Positions 56,887 through 64,000 of a stretch of DNA of 64,000 nucleotides are shown piece after piece; the stretch's first letter is position 1, and each line of letters starts with the position of its first letter. Below the pieces are notes generated by a model. The model ran no database searches. It had not been told where the DNA came from and saw only the letters and a list, made by a program, of their open reading frames with translations. The DNA lies in assembly GCF_003850565.1 (NCBI RefSeq), contig NZ_CP027706.1:620001-684000 (forward strand), read 5' to 3'. The DNA is from Pseudomonas sessilinigenes (GTDB lineage: Bacteria > Pseudomonadota > Gammaproteobacteria > Pseudomonadales > Pseudomonadaceae). Both the position numbers and the translations under genes were made by a program.

Positions 56887-58962
56887 ATGACGCGCACTCG
56901 TAAAATTCTCTTTTGGATCGTCACCGGCCTGATCCTGCTACTGGCAGGGCTGGTGCTGGTCATCGCGTTCTTCGACTGGAACCGGGTCAAGCCCATCATC
57001 AATGACAAGGTGTCCCAGGAGCTGCACCGACCGTTCGCGATCAATGGCGATTTGTCGGTGGCCTGGCAGCGCGAACCCGACGAGGGCGGCTGGCGGGCGT
57101 GGATACCCTGGCCCCATGTCGTGGCCCAGGACTTGTCCCTGGGCAACCCGGACTGGTCCAAGGCCCCGCAGATGGTCAGCCTCAAGCGGGTTGAACTGCG
57201 AATCTCGCCCCTGGCACTGCTGGTGCAGCAGGTGAGCATCCCGCGTATCGATCTCACCGAGCCGGAAGTCGCCCTGCAGCGGCTGGCGGATGGACGCGCC
57301 AACTGGACCTTCAAGTTCGATCCGCAGGAGCCCGATGCCGAGCCCTCCAAGTGGAGCGTGGATATCGGCGCCATTGGTTTCGACAAGGGCCATGTGACCC
57401 TGGATGACCAGAACCTCAAGACCCGCCTGGACCTGCAAGTGGAGCTGCTCGGCCAGCCCATTGCGTTCAGCGATATCGTCGGCGAGAGCGAAGCCAAGCG
57501 AGTGGCCGAGCAAGGAGGGGAACCCCAGGCCTATGCCTTTGCCCTCAAGGTCAAGGGCCAGTACCACGGGCAGAAGCTCGCTGGCAGCGGCAAGATCGGT
57601 GGCCTGCTGGCGCTCAAGGATGCCAGCAAGCCCTTCCCGCTCCAGGCCCAGGCGCAGATCGGTGATTCACGCATCGAGCTGCGCGGCAGCCTGACCGATC
57701 CCTTGAATCTCGGCGCCCTGGACCTGCGCCTGAAGTTGGTAGGCTCCAGCCTGGGCAACCTTTATCCGTTGACTGGGGTGACCTTGCCCGATTCGCCGCC
57801 GTACTCCACCGATGGGCGCCTGACCGCCAAACTGCACGACCCGGCAGGTGCGGCCTTCAGCTACAAGGATTTCAACGGCAAGATCGGTGAGAGCGACATC
57901 CACGGCAGCCTGGCCTACGTGGCCAGCCAGCCGCGGCCCAAGCTCAGTGGTGCACTGGTTTCCAATCAACTGTTGTTCAGTGACCTGGCTCCGCTGATCG
58001 GTGCCGACTCCAATGCCAAGCAGAAGGCCCGGGGAGGCGAAAGCAAGCAGCCGACGGACAGGGTGTTGCCGGTCGAGGAGTTCCGTACCGAGCGCTGGCG
58101 CGATATGGACGCCGATGTGGAATTCACCGGCAAGCGTATCGTCCACAGCGCCGAACTGCCCTTCACCGACCTCTACACGCACCTGGTGCTCAATGACGGC
58201 CAGCTCAGCCTCGAACCCCTGCGCTTCGGTGTCGCCGGTGGCAAGCTCGATGCCCAGATACGACTCAACGGCCATGCCACCCCGCTGGAGGGGCGGGCTC
58301 GGTTGACGGCTCGCAACTTCAAGCTCAAGCAGTTGTTCCCCACCTTCGAACCCATGAAGACCAGCTTCGGCGAACTCAACGGCGACGCCGATATCGCCGG
58401 GCGCGGCAACTCGGTGGCGGCCCTGCTGGGCAGTGCCAATGGCGACCTGAAGATGCTGATCAACGATGGCGCCATCAGCCGCAGCCTGATGGAGATCGCC
58501 GGGCTCAACGTCGGCAACTATGTGGTTGGCAAGCTGTTTGGCGACAAGGAAGTGAAGATCAATTGTGCCGCTGCCGACTTTGGCATCAAGACCGGCCTGG
58601 CCACCTCGCGGCTGTTCGTCTTCGATACCGAGAACGCCATCATCTACATCGATGGCACCGCCAACATGGCCACCGAGCAACTGGACCTGACCATTACCCC
58701 CGAATCCAAGGGGCTGCGCCTGTTCTCCCTGCGTTCGCCGCTCTATGTCCAGGGCAAGTTCATCAAGCCCAGCGCCGGGGTCAAGGCCGTGCCATTGGTA
58801 TTGCGTGGTGCGGGGATGGTGGCGCTGGGGGTGATCGCGGGCCCGGCGGCGGGGCTGCTGGCCCTGGTGGCGCCAAGCAACGACGAGCCCAACCAGTGCG
58901 CGCCGCTGTTGCAACAAATGCGTTCGGGCAAGGCCCCGGCCACGGTCAAACCGAGCAAGTAG
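56887..58962 (+). CDS. AsmA family protein
   Basis: 691 residues. Short cytoplasmic N-terminus, one membrane helix (about 7-28), then a long periplasmic beta-rich region. The AsmA N-domain begins VKPIINDKVSQELHRPFAINGDLSV; the C-terminal AsmA_2-like part contains GSANGDLKMLINDGAISRSLMEIAGLN and ends with two Gly/Ala-rich hydrophobic stretches near 640-665. AsmA-like proteins resemble lipid-transfer bridges and influence outer-membrane lipid supply. ATG 56887 is supported by AGGAG at 56873-56877. Confidence 0.85.
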   Translation: MTRTRKILFWIVTGLILLLAGLVLVIAFFDWNRVKPIINDKVSQELHRPFAINGDLSVAWQREPDEGGWRAWIPWPHVVAQDLSLGNPDWSKAPQMVSLKRVELRISPLALLVQQVSIPRIDLTEPEVALQRLADGRANWTFKFDPQEPDAEPSKWSVDIGAIGFDKGHVTLDDQNLKTRLDLQVELLGQPIAFSDIVGESEAKRVAEQGGEPQAYAFALKVKGQYHGQKLAGSGKIGGLLALKDASKPFPLQAQAQIGDSRIELRGSLTDPLNLGALDLRLKLVGSSLGNLYPLTGVTLPDSPPYSTDGRLTAKLHDPAGAAFSYKDFNGKIGESDIHGSLAYVASQPRPKLSGALVSNQLLFSDLAPLIGADSNAKQKARGGESKQPTDRVLPVEEFRTERWRDMDADVEFTGKRIVHSAELPFTDLYTHLVLNDGQLSLEPLRFGVAGGKLDAQIRLNGHATPLEGRARLTARNFKLKQLFPTFEPMKTSFGELNGDADIAGRGNSVAALLGSANGDLKMLINDGAISRSLMEIAGLNVGNYVVGKLFGDKEVKINCAAADFGIKTGLATSRLFVFDTENAIIYIDGTANMATEQLDLTITPESKGLRLFSLRSPLYVQGKFIKPSAGVKAVPLVLRGAGMVALGVIAGPAAGLLALVAPSNDEPNQCAPLLQQMRSGKAPATVKPSK

Positions 58963-58977
58963 GCCGGGGATGAGCCT

Positions 58978-59010
58978 CCCGCCCCTGCTGCTGGCGCTGG
59001 CAGGGGCGGG
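58978..59010. terminator. Hairpin between the AsmA-type and ferritin-like genes
   Basis: CCCGCCCCTGC (58978-58988) pairs perfectly with GCAGGGGCGGG (59000-59010). Placed between convergent genes; lacks a T-run, so the terminator role is probable rather than certain. Confidence 0.5.
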
Positions 59011-59016
59011 GAGGGC

Positions 59017-59547
59017 CTACAGGTCCTGGAGGATATCCGCCATGTCGTCGGCGTGCTCTTCTTCCTGGGCCAGGATCTCCTCGAACAAGCGGCGGGTGGT
59101 GGGGTCCTTGTCCCCGATGTACTGGATGATCTCGCGGTAGCTGTCGATGGCGATCCGCTCGGCCACCAGGTCCTCGTAGACCATTTCCTTGAGGGTGTTG
59201 CCCGCCACGTACTGGGCGTGGGAGTGGCGGGACAGCAGGTCGGGGTCGAACTCCGGCGCGCCACCGAGCTGGACGATGCGCTCGGCCAGCTTGTCGGCGT
59301 GCTCAGCTTCCTGGGTCGCATGTTCGAGGAATTCACTGGCCGCCACGCTGGCCTTGAGGCCGTTGGCCATGAAGTGATGGCGCTTGTAGCGCAAGACGCA
59401 GACCAGCTCGGTGGCCAGCGACTCATTGAGCAGGCGCAGTATCTCTTCGCGATCGGCGTTGTAGCCCTCGGTCACGGCGCCGTTTTCCACATGGCTGCGC
59501 GCCCGTTTGCGCAAGGTATTCACATCGGACAAATGCATCTCGCTCAT
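59017..59547 (-). CDS. Ferritin-like diiron protein (bacterioferritin type)
   Basis: 176 residues forming a four-helix bundle with repeated ExxH patterns: Glu in NESLATELVCVLRYKRHH, EHATQEAEHADKL in helix 2, EDLVAERIAIDSYREII in helix 3 and EEILAQEEEHADDMA in helix 4, as expected for a ferroxidase-type diiron centre. Longer N-terminus than classic Bfr. Likely stores or oxidises iron or protects DNA; which one cannot be told from sequence. Matches the probable bacterioferritin beside this region in P. aeruginosa as I recall. Confidence 0.85.
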   Translation of the reverse strand: MSEMHLSDVNTLRKRARSHVENGAVTEGYNADREEILRLLNESLATELVCVLRYKRHHFMANGLKASVAASEFLEHATQEAEHADKLAERIVQLGGAPEFDPDLLSRHSHAQYVAGNTLKEMVYEDLVAERIAIDSYREIIQYIGDKDPTTRRLFEEILAQEEEHADDMADILQDL

Positions 59548-59670
59548 CTCGATCTCCTGGGGGCTGATCCGTTTTGCGCCAGGCTCTGGTGGCCTGGTCG
59601 CTACCTAGGGTGTGAGTGGCGGGCGCGGTAAAAAGTTTTATCGGATCTGCCGGCGGGCAAGGGGATGGGC

Positions 59671-60582
59671 TCAACTGCGTGCCAGCGGCGGGTGTCCGGC
59701 ATGCAGCGCTTGGTGCTGCAACCAGTGGAGGAACGCTCGTACCGGCGGGTGGCGTTCGCGTCCGGGGACGCACAGAGCGCTGTAGCCGGCGCCACCGACC
59801 TGGATTTCTGGCCGGTAGGCCTGCAACAGGCCACTGGCGACGCTTTGCGATACCAGGATGTTGCTCGCCAGTACCAGGCCCTGGCCAGCGATGGCGGCCT
59901 GCAGGGCGTACTGCTCCTCGTCATAGGAGCGCACCAGCGACTGTTCGTCGAACCAGTTTTCCCCGGCCTGGGCACACCAGGCCTGCCAGCCATCGGCATA
60001 CAGCGTGGAGTTGCGCCAGTGCACGCTGATCAGGGTCGGCCGCTCGTGCCGGGCCAGGGCGACCTGTTGTGGCGCGCCATAGACCGCGAAGCGTTCGTCG
60101 AACAGGCACAGGCCATGAAGGTTCAGGTAGCCGTCCAGGCTGTAGCGGATCGCCACGTCGATGCTGGCGTCCTGCTGCAGGTCCACCACTTCGCACTGGG
60201 TATCCAGGCGCAGGTTGATACCGGGGTGCTGGGCGTAGAAATGCCCCAGGCGCGGGACCAGCCACAGGGCGGCAAACGCCGCAGTGGTGGATACCGTCAA
60301 CTGTGCGTTGTCGGGCTTGGGGCGCAGCGTGTCGACACTTTGCGCCACGTCCAGCAGGGCGCTGTGCAGGCTATGGAACAGGCGCTCGCCGGCCGCCGTC
60401 AGGCGTACCTGGCGTGGCAGGCGCTCGAACAGCGGTACGCCCAGCCAGTGTTCTAGGCTGCGGATCTGATGGGACACCGCCGTGGGCGTCACCGACAGGT
60501 CATCGGCGGCCTCCTTGAAGCTCGACAAGCGCGCGGCGGACTCGAAGGTACGCAGCGAGGTCAGGGGCAGATGGGCAAACAT
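59671..60582 (-). CDS. LysR-type regulator (GcvA-like), divergent from azoreductase gene
   Basis: 303 residues. Helix-turn-helix SLRTFESAARLSSFKEAADDL about 9-60 and a GcvA-type effector domain. ATG at 60580-60582 is chosen because GGAG lies six bases before it; the ATG four codons earlier has none. Divergent from the azoreductase-exporter pair with 137 bp between starts, so it probably regulates them. Confidence 0.88.
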   Translation of the reverse strand: MFAHLPLTSLRTFESAARLSSFKEAADDLSVTPTAVSHQIRSLEHWLGVPLFERLPRQVRLTAAGERLFHSLHSALLDVAQSVDTLRPKPDNAQLTVSTTAAFAALWLVPRLGHFYAQHPGINLRLDTQCEVVDLQQDASIDVAIRYSLDGYLNLHGLCLFDERFAVYGAPQQVALARHERPTLISVHWRNSTLYADGWQAWCAQAGENWFDEQSLVRSYDEEQYALQAAIAGQGLVLASNILVSQSVASGLLQAYRPEIQVGGAGYSALCVPGRERHPPVRAFLHWLQHQALHAGHPPLARS

Positions 60583-60601
60583 GGGACGCTCCATGGATGA
60601 T

Positions 60602-60611
60602 ATGAATTCAT
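60602..60611. promoter_or_regulatory. Palindrome in the LysR/azoreductase intergenic region
   Basis: ATGAATTCAT, a perfect 10-bp palindrome within an AT-rich stretch (60599-60632) of an otherwise GC-rich region, 20 bp before the LysR start. Fits an operator for LysR autoregulation. Confidence 0.45.
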
Positions 60612-60719
60612 CTATATCAACTTAAATTCGTTTGTTGAGACTGTGTGCTGGCCCTAGCTTTAGCGCGAAACAGAGGCGGTATCAAGGCCGCCTAGGTTAT
60701 TCGCCAGGAGAGAGGTCAG

Positions 60720-61358
60720 ATGAGTAAAGTTCTTGCAATTCATGGCAGTCCGCGGGGGGAGCGTTCCCATAGCCGGCGCTTGGCCGACACCTTCCTGGGG
60801 GCCTGGCAGCGCGCCAACCCCCAAGGCCAATTGACCCGTCGTGAAGTCGGGCGCGGGTCGTTGCCCCATGTCAGCGAGGCATTCATTGCGGCGGCGTTTT
60901 ATCCACAGCCCGAGGCCCGCCCGCTGTCGATGCAGGCCGACCTGGCCTTGAGCGACGAACTGGTGGACGAGTTGCTCGGCCACCAGCGGCTGGTGATCTC
61001 GGCTCCGATGCATAACTTCAGCGTTCCCAGCGGCATCAAGGCCTGGGTCGACCACATCGTGCGCCTGGGGCTGACCTTCAACACCCAGCTGGACAACGGC
61101 GTGGCCCATTATCAGCCGCTGGTACACGGCAAGAAGGTGCTGGTCATCACCAGCCGTGGCGGTGGTGGCTTTGGGCCGGGAGGCGAGCACGAAGCGATGA
61201 ACCACGCCGACCGCTGGCTGCGCACGGCCCTGGGCTTCATTGGCATCGAGGATGTCACGGTGATCGCCGCCGAAGGCGAGGAGTCGCTGCCCGAGCGTTT
61301 CCAGCAATCCTGCGCCGAGGCCCAGCAGCAGTTGCTGGCCCTGGCCCGGCACTTCTGA
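60720..61358 (+). CDS. FMN-dependent NADH-azoreductase / quinone reductase
   Basis: 212-residue flavodoxin-fold enzyme. FMN-binding segments [14 protein letters not shown] near 8-21, [18 protein letters not shown] near 95-112 and SRGGGGFG near 141-148 match the AzoR family, which reduces quinones and azo compounds with two electrons using NADH. Located with a divergent LysR gene and a small exporter nine bases downstream, suggesting response to toxic aromatics or cations. Confidence 0.92.
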   Translation: MSKVLAIHGSPRGERSHSRRLADTFLGAWQRANPQGQLTRREVGRGSLPHVSEAFIAAAFYPQPEARPLSMQADLALSDELVDELLGHQRLVISAPMHNFSVPSGIKAWVDHIVRLGLTFNTQLDNGVAHYQPLVHGKKVLVITSRGGGGFGPGGEHEAMNHADRWLRTALGFIGIEDVTVIAAEGEESLPERFQQSCAEAQQQLLALARHF

Positions 61359-61367
61359 GGAGAGACC

Positions 61368-61673
61368 ATGGCCTGGGTATTCCTGTTATTGGCCGCGGCC
61401 TTCGAAGTCACCTTCGCCATGGGCATGAAGTACGCCGAGGGTTTTACCCGGCCCTGGCCTTCGGTGGTGACGGTGGTGGCGGCCATCGCCGGCATCTACT
61501 TCCTGACCCTGGCCATGCGTGAGCTGCCGGTCAGCGTGGCTTACCCGATCTGGACCGCCATCGGCTCCCTGGGCACGGTGCTGTTGGGGTGCTTGCTGCT
61601 GGGAGAGAGCCTGTCGACGGTCAAGCTGGTGTCGGTGGCTTTGATTGTGGCCGGGGTGATCGGGCTCAAGTAG
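61368..61673 (+). CDS. Small multidrug resistance (SMR) exporter, SugE/Gdx type
   Basis: 101 residues, four membrane helices. Essential Glu13 in AAAFEVTFAMGMKYAEGFTR, and the SMR segment PVSVAYPIWTAIGSLGTVLLG. The Gdx/SugE subgroup exports guanidinium or quaternary ammonium ions in exchange for protons. AGGAGAGA before the ATG; nine bases after the azoreductase gene, so likely the same transcript. No guanidine riboswitch was seen. Confidence 0.9.
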   Translation: MAWVFLLLAAAFEVTFAMGMKYAEGFTRPWPSVVTVVAAIAGIYFLTLAMRELPVSVAYPIWTAIGSLGTVLLGCLLLGESLSTVKLVSVALIVAGVIGLK

Positions 61674-61782
61674 GCCAGTCCTTGTCATATCGCCGTCGCC
61701 GGACTGTCACAAGGACTGACGGCGGCCTTGGTTATGGTCTAGTTTTCAGCCTGGCCCATCGCCCTGTACAAGGATGTTCCGC

Positions 61783-62673
61783 ATGTCCCAAGAGCTTGCC
61801 ACGCGTTATCCCCTGGTCCTGGTGCCCGGCATGCTCGGATTTGTCCGCTTGCTGCTGTACCCCTACTGGTACGGGATCATTCCGGCGTTGCGCGGTGGTG
61901 GCGCCCAGGTCTTTGCGGTGCAGGTTTCGCCGCTCAATTCAAGTGAAGTGCGCGGCGAACAATTGTTGTTGCAGATCCAGCAGATCATGGCGCGGACCGG
62001 TGCTTCACGGGTCAACCTGATCGGCCATAGCCAGGGGGCGCTCACCGCTCGCTACGCAGCGGCCAGGCAGCCGCAGTGGGTGGCCTCGGTGACTTCGGTG
62101 GCCGGCCCCAATCATGGCTCCGAACTGGCGGATTATCTGCAGCGGCACTCGCCTGCCCATAGCCTGCGCGGGCGCATGCTGAGCAGGTTGTTGCGAGGGC
62201 TATCGGCGCTGATGACGCTGCTTGAGACCGGCTATCGCGGACCGAAGCTGCCAGCGGACATCCATGCCTCGCACCAGTCGCTGACAAGCGAGGGCGTGGC
62301 GCTGTTCAACCGCCAGTATCCCCAGGGCCTGCCGCCGGCCTGGGGCGGCCAGGGGGCCGCGGAAGTGGATGGTGTGCGCTACTACTCCTGGTCCGGCACC
62401 CTGCAACCGGGGAGGACCAATCGCGGTTGGAACCTGCTCGACGGCTCCAGCCGCAGTTGTCGCCTGTTCGCTCGGACCTTCGTGCGTGAGGCCGGGCAGT
62501 GCGATGGCATGGTCGGGCGCTACAGCTCGCACCTGGGCCTGGTGATCGGCGACGACTACCCGTTGGATCACTTCGACATCGTCAACCAATCCCTGGGGCT
62601 GGTGGGCAAAGGTGCCGAACCGATCCGCCTGTTCGTCGAGCACGCCCGGCGCCTCAAGGCTGCCGGGCTCTGA
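61783..62673 (+). CDS. Triacylglycerol lipase, alpha/beta-hydrolase family
   Basis: 296 residues. Nucleophile Ser83 in GHSQG (81-85), oxyanion region YPLVLVPGMLGF near 9-20 and a late GMVGRYSSHLG with the catalytic Asp and His region. Strong resemblance to family I Pseudomonas lipases (LipC-like), but no signal peptide and no lipase foldase gene follows, so secretion by the usual type II route is not evident. ATG 61783 is favoured by AAGGA at 61770-61774; an ATG at 61774 is too close to it. Confidence 0.87.
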   Translation: MSQELATRYPLVLVPGMLGFVRLLLYPYWYGIIPALRGGGAQVFAVQVSPLNSSEVRGEQLLLQIQQIMARTGASRVNLIGHSQGALTARYAAARQPQWVASVTSVAGPNHGSELADYLQRHSPAHSLRGRMLSRLLRGLSALMTLLETGYRGPKLPADIHASHQSLTSEGVALFNRQYPQGLPPAWGGQGAAEVDGVRYYSWSGTLQPGRTNRGWNLLDGSSRSCRLFARTFVREAGQCDGMVGRYSSHLGLVIGDDYPLDHFDIVNQSLGLVGKGAEPIRLFVEHARRLKAAGL

Positions 62674-62690
62674 GTGGTTGCGCAGGTGCT

Positions 62691-63578
62691 TCAGGCCTCG
62701 CACGCTCGCCGCCCCAGTACCTGGGTCCAGCGCTCCGACAGCAGCACCCCGCCCAGGGTCAGGACCCCTCCCACCAGGTGGAACCAGGCCAACTGCTCGT
62801 GCAGTACCACGGCGGCGATCAATGCGGTGATCAAGGGCAGCAGGTTGAAGAACAGCGTGGTCCGGCTCGGTCCCAGGCGCACCACCGCCTGCATCCAGGC
62901 CAGTGGCGCGAGCACCGAGGCCAGCAGGCAGGCATAGAGCACCAGCGGAATGTTCTGCGCAGTCAGGCCTGCCTTCGGCGATGCCAGGAACAGCGGCAGC
63001 AGTACCAGCACGGCCACCAGTACCTGCAGGTACAACAGCAGCAGGGGCGGCAGGCGCAACTGCCATTTCTTCAGCAGGGTGCTGTAGACCGCATAGGCCA
63101 GGGTAGCGACCAGCATCATCGCGTCCCCCAGGTTGAGCCCGTGTTGCAACAGCGTGGCCAGGCTGCCGGACGACACCACCACCAGCACGCCGGCGAAGGA
63201 CAGTACCGCTCCCACCAGGGCTCCGGCAGTCAGGCGCTGGCCCAGGGCAGCAATGGCCATGGCCAGGGACATCAGCGGCATCAGCGAAAGGATGATGCCC
63301 ATGTTGGTGGCCGAGGTCAGGGCTGCGGCGAAGTAGGCCAGGCTCTGATACACCGCCATGCCCAGCACCCCGAGAACGAAAATTCGCCCCAGATTGGGAC
63401 GGATCACCGACCAGTGGCGGCGCAGCGGCCCGAGCATGAAGGGGGTGAACAGCAGGCCCGCCAGCAGCCAGCGGTAGAAACCGATCTCCGCTGGAAAGAT
63501 CGCGCCTACGGCGAGTTTGTTGATGACGGTATTGCCGGCCCAGATGAAGACGGCCAGTAATGGATAAGCGTATTGCAT
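62691..63578 (-). CDS. EamA-family (DMT) transporter
   Basis: 295 residues, ten membrane helices in two EamA repeats (about 1-135 and 145-290), with the loop motif VLHEQLAWFHLVGGVLTLGGVLLSERW near the end. These export amino acids or other metabolites; substrate unknown. Divergent from an AraC-type regulator gene across 96 bp with CCGGACA repeats, so probably under its control. Confidence 0.88.
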   Translation of the reverse strand: MQYAYPLLAVFIWAGNTVINKLAVGAIFPAEIGFYRWLLAGLLFTPFMLGPLRRHWSVIRPNLGRIFVLGVLGMAVYQSLAYFAAALTSATNMGIILSLMPLMSLAMAIAALGQRLTAGALVGAVLSFAGVLVVVSSGSLATLLQHGLNLGDAMMLVATLAYAVYSTLLKKWQLRLPPLLLLYLQVLVAVLVLLPLFLASPKAGLTAQNIPLVLYACLLASVLAPLAWMQAVVRLGPSRTTLFFNLLPLITALIAAVVLHEQLAWFHLVGGVLTLGGVLLSERWTQVLGRRACEA

Positions 63579-63616
63579 GGGAACAGCCAGGAAGTTGGTG
63601 AGGGCTGATTATCCTC

Positions 63617-63673
63617 TTGTCCGGATCAAGGCCTATACTGCGAACCGGACAACCCGCCCCTGCATCCGGACAG
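63617..63673. promoter_or_regulatory. Three CCGGACA repeats, probable operators
   Basis: TTGTCCGGAT at 63617-63626 (inverse orientation), AACCGGACAA at 63643-63652 and ATCCGGACAG at 63664-63673. They share CCGGACA and lie between the divergent EamA and AraC-type genes, the last one touching the AraC ATG. Confidence 0.6.
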
Positions 63674-63674
63674 C

Positions 63675-64000
63675 ATGAGTAAAAAACACATCGACCTGCT
63701 GGATTTCCACGGCCTGCCCGCGCCGGTGTATTTCCGCTATGCCGACTTCGCCGCCCACAGCCACGCCCTGGAGCACCGTCATCCCTGGGGTTGCCTGGAA
63801 TACTCGGCCCACGGTGTGATGCACATGGAGATCGCCGGCCGGCGCTTCATGTCGCCGCCGCAGTACGCCGTCTGGGTACCGCCGCACACCGCCCACAGTT
63901 TCTACACCAGCCAGCCGATCAACTACCGGGCGGTACTGCTGGCGCCGGAGCTGTGCCGCGATCTGCCACAACAGGGCTGTACCCTGAGCATCAGCGAGAT
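63675..64000 (+). CDS. AraC-family regulator, 5' part only
   Basis: Open from ATG 63675 to the window edge (108 codons and two bases), beginning MSKKHIDLLDFHGLP. The visible part is a cupin-like sensing domain (HRHPWGCLEYSAHGVMHMEIAG, PPHTAHSFYT), typical of AraC-type regulators with an N-terminal cupin. The helix-turn-helix region lies beyond the window, so the assignment is by the sensing domain and divergent transporter. Confidence 0.78.
   Translation, partial: MSKKHIDLLDFHGLPAPVYFRYADFAAHSHALEHRHPWGCLEYSAHGVMHMEIAGRRFMSPPQYAVWVPPHTAHSFYTSQPINYRAVLLAPELCRDLPQQGCTLSISE

Overview
The window is a GC-rich stretch of Pseudomonas chromosome, most likely from the P. fluorescens group (P. protegens or P. 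chlororaphis type). Gene order supports this: HDOD gene-motAB-rsgA-orn-queG-nnrD-tsaE-amiB-mutL-miaA-hfq-hflXKC-hisZ-purA-rnr-rlmB-rpsF-rpsR-rplI-dnaB, then ygiQ, azurin, nadE-pncB, and ureEFG beside desT, match the conserved Pseudomonas backbone as I remember it. No database was searched.

Layout. 1-2.9 kb: a cut-off HDOD gene and the motAB stator genes, behind a near-perfect sigma-28 promoter. 2.9-7.7 kb: ribosome maturation (rsgA), RNA turnover (orn), a TRIC-type channel and tRNA or metabolite-repair genes (queG, nnrD, tsaE). 7.7-15.9 kb: the amiB-mutL-miaA-hfq-hflX-hflK-hflC superoperon, with several ATGA-type overlaps. 16-18.7 kb: hisZ and purA. 18.8-23.4 kb: a chemoreceptor and an iron ABC transporter pair without an ATPase. 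23.5-24 kb: two duplicated tRNA-Leu(CAG) genes, each with its own promoter and terminator. 24.2-31.4 kb: rnr-rlmB, the rpsF-rpsR-DUF2232-rplI ribosomal operon and dnaB. 31.5-39 kb: ygiQ, an uncharacterised two-gene unit (34.0-35.4 kb), a LOG-family gene, azurin, nadE and pncB.

39-48.5 kb is catabolic: a LysR regulator beside amaB-amaA (lysine/pipecolate degradation), followed by a five-gene branched-chain-type amino-acid ABC transporter. A canonical sigma-54 promoter motif lies upstream of its binding-protein gene. 48.4-49.2 kb is gene-free and carries four exact DnaA boxes plus diverged repeats. 49.2-55.8 kb holds an SDR enzyme, a CDF transporter, an AGE-family epimerase, the urease accessory genes ureE-F-G-hupE/ureJ (no structural genes) and desT. 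55.9-56.5 kb encodes an exported protein made of 13- and 14-residue repeats. The rest holds an AsmA-family protein, a ferritin-like protein, LysR-azoreductase-SMR exporter, a lipase, an EamA transporter and the start of an AraC-type regulator.

Most of the window is ordinary core genome. The parts least explained by known genes are the DnaA-box region (48.4-49.1 kb), the repeat protein (55.95-56.5 kb) and the 34.0-35.4 kb pair, which could be a membrane-active protein with a small membrane partner. No CRISPR array, rRNA, insertion sequence or prophage was seen.
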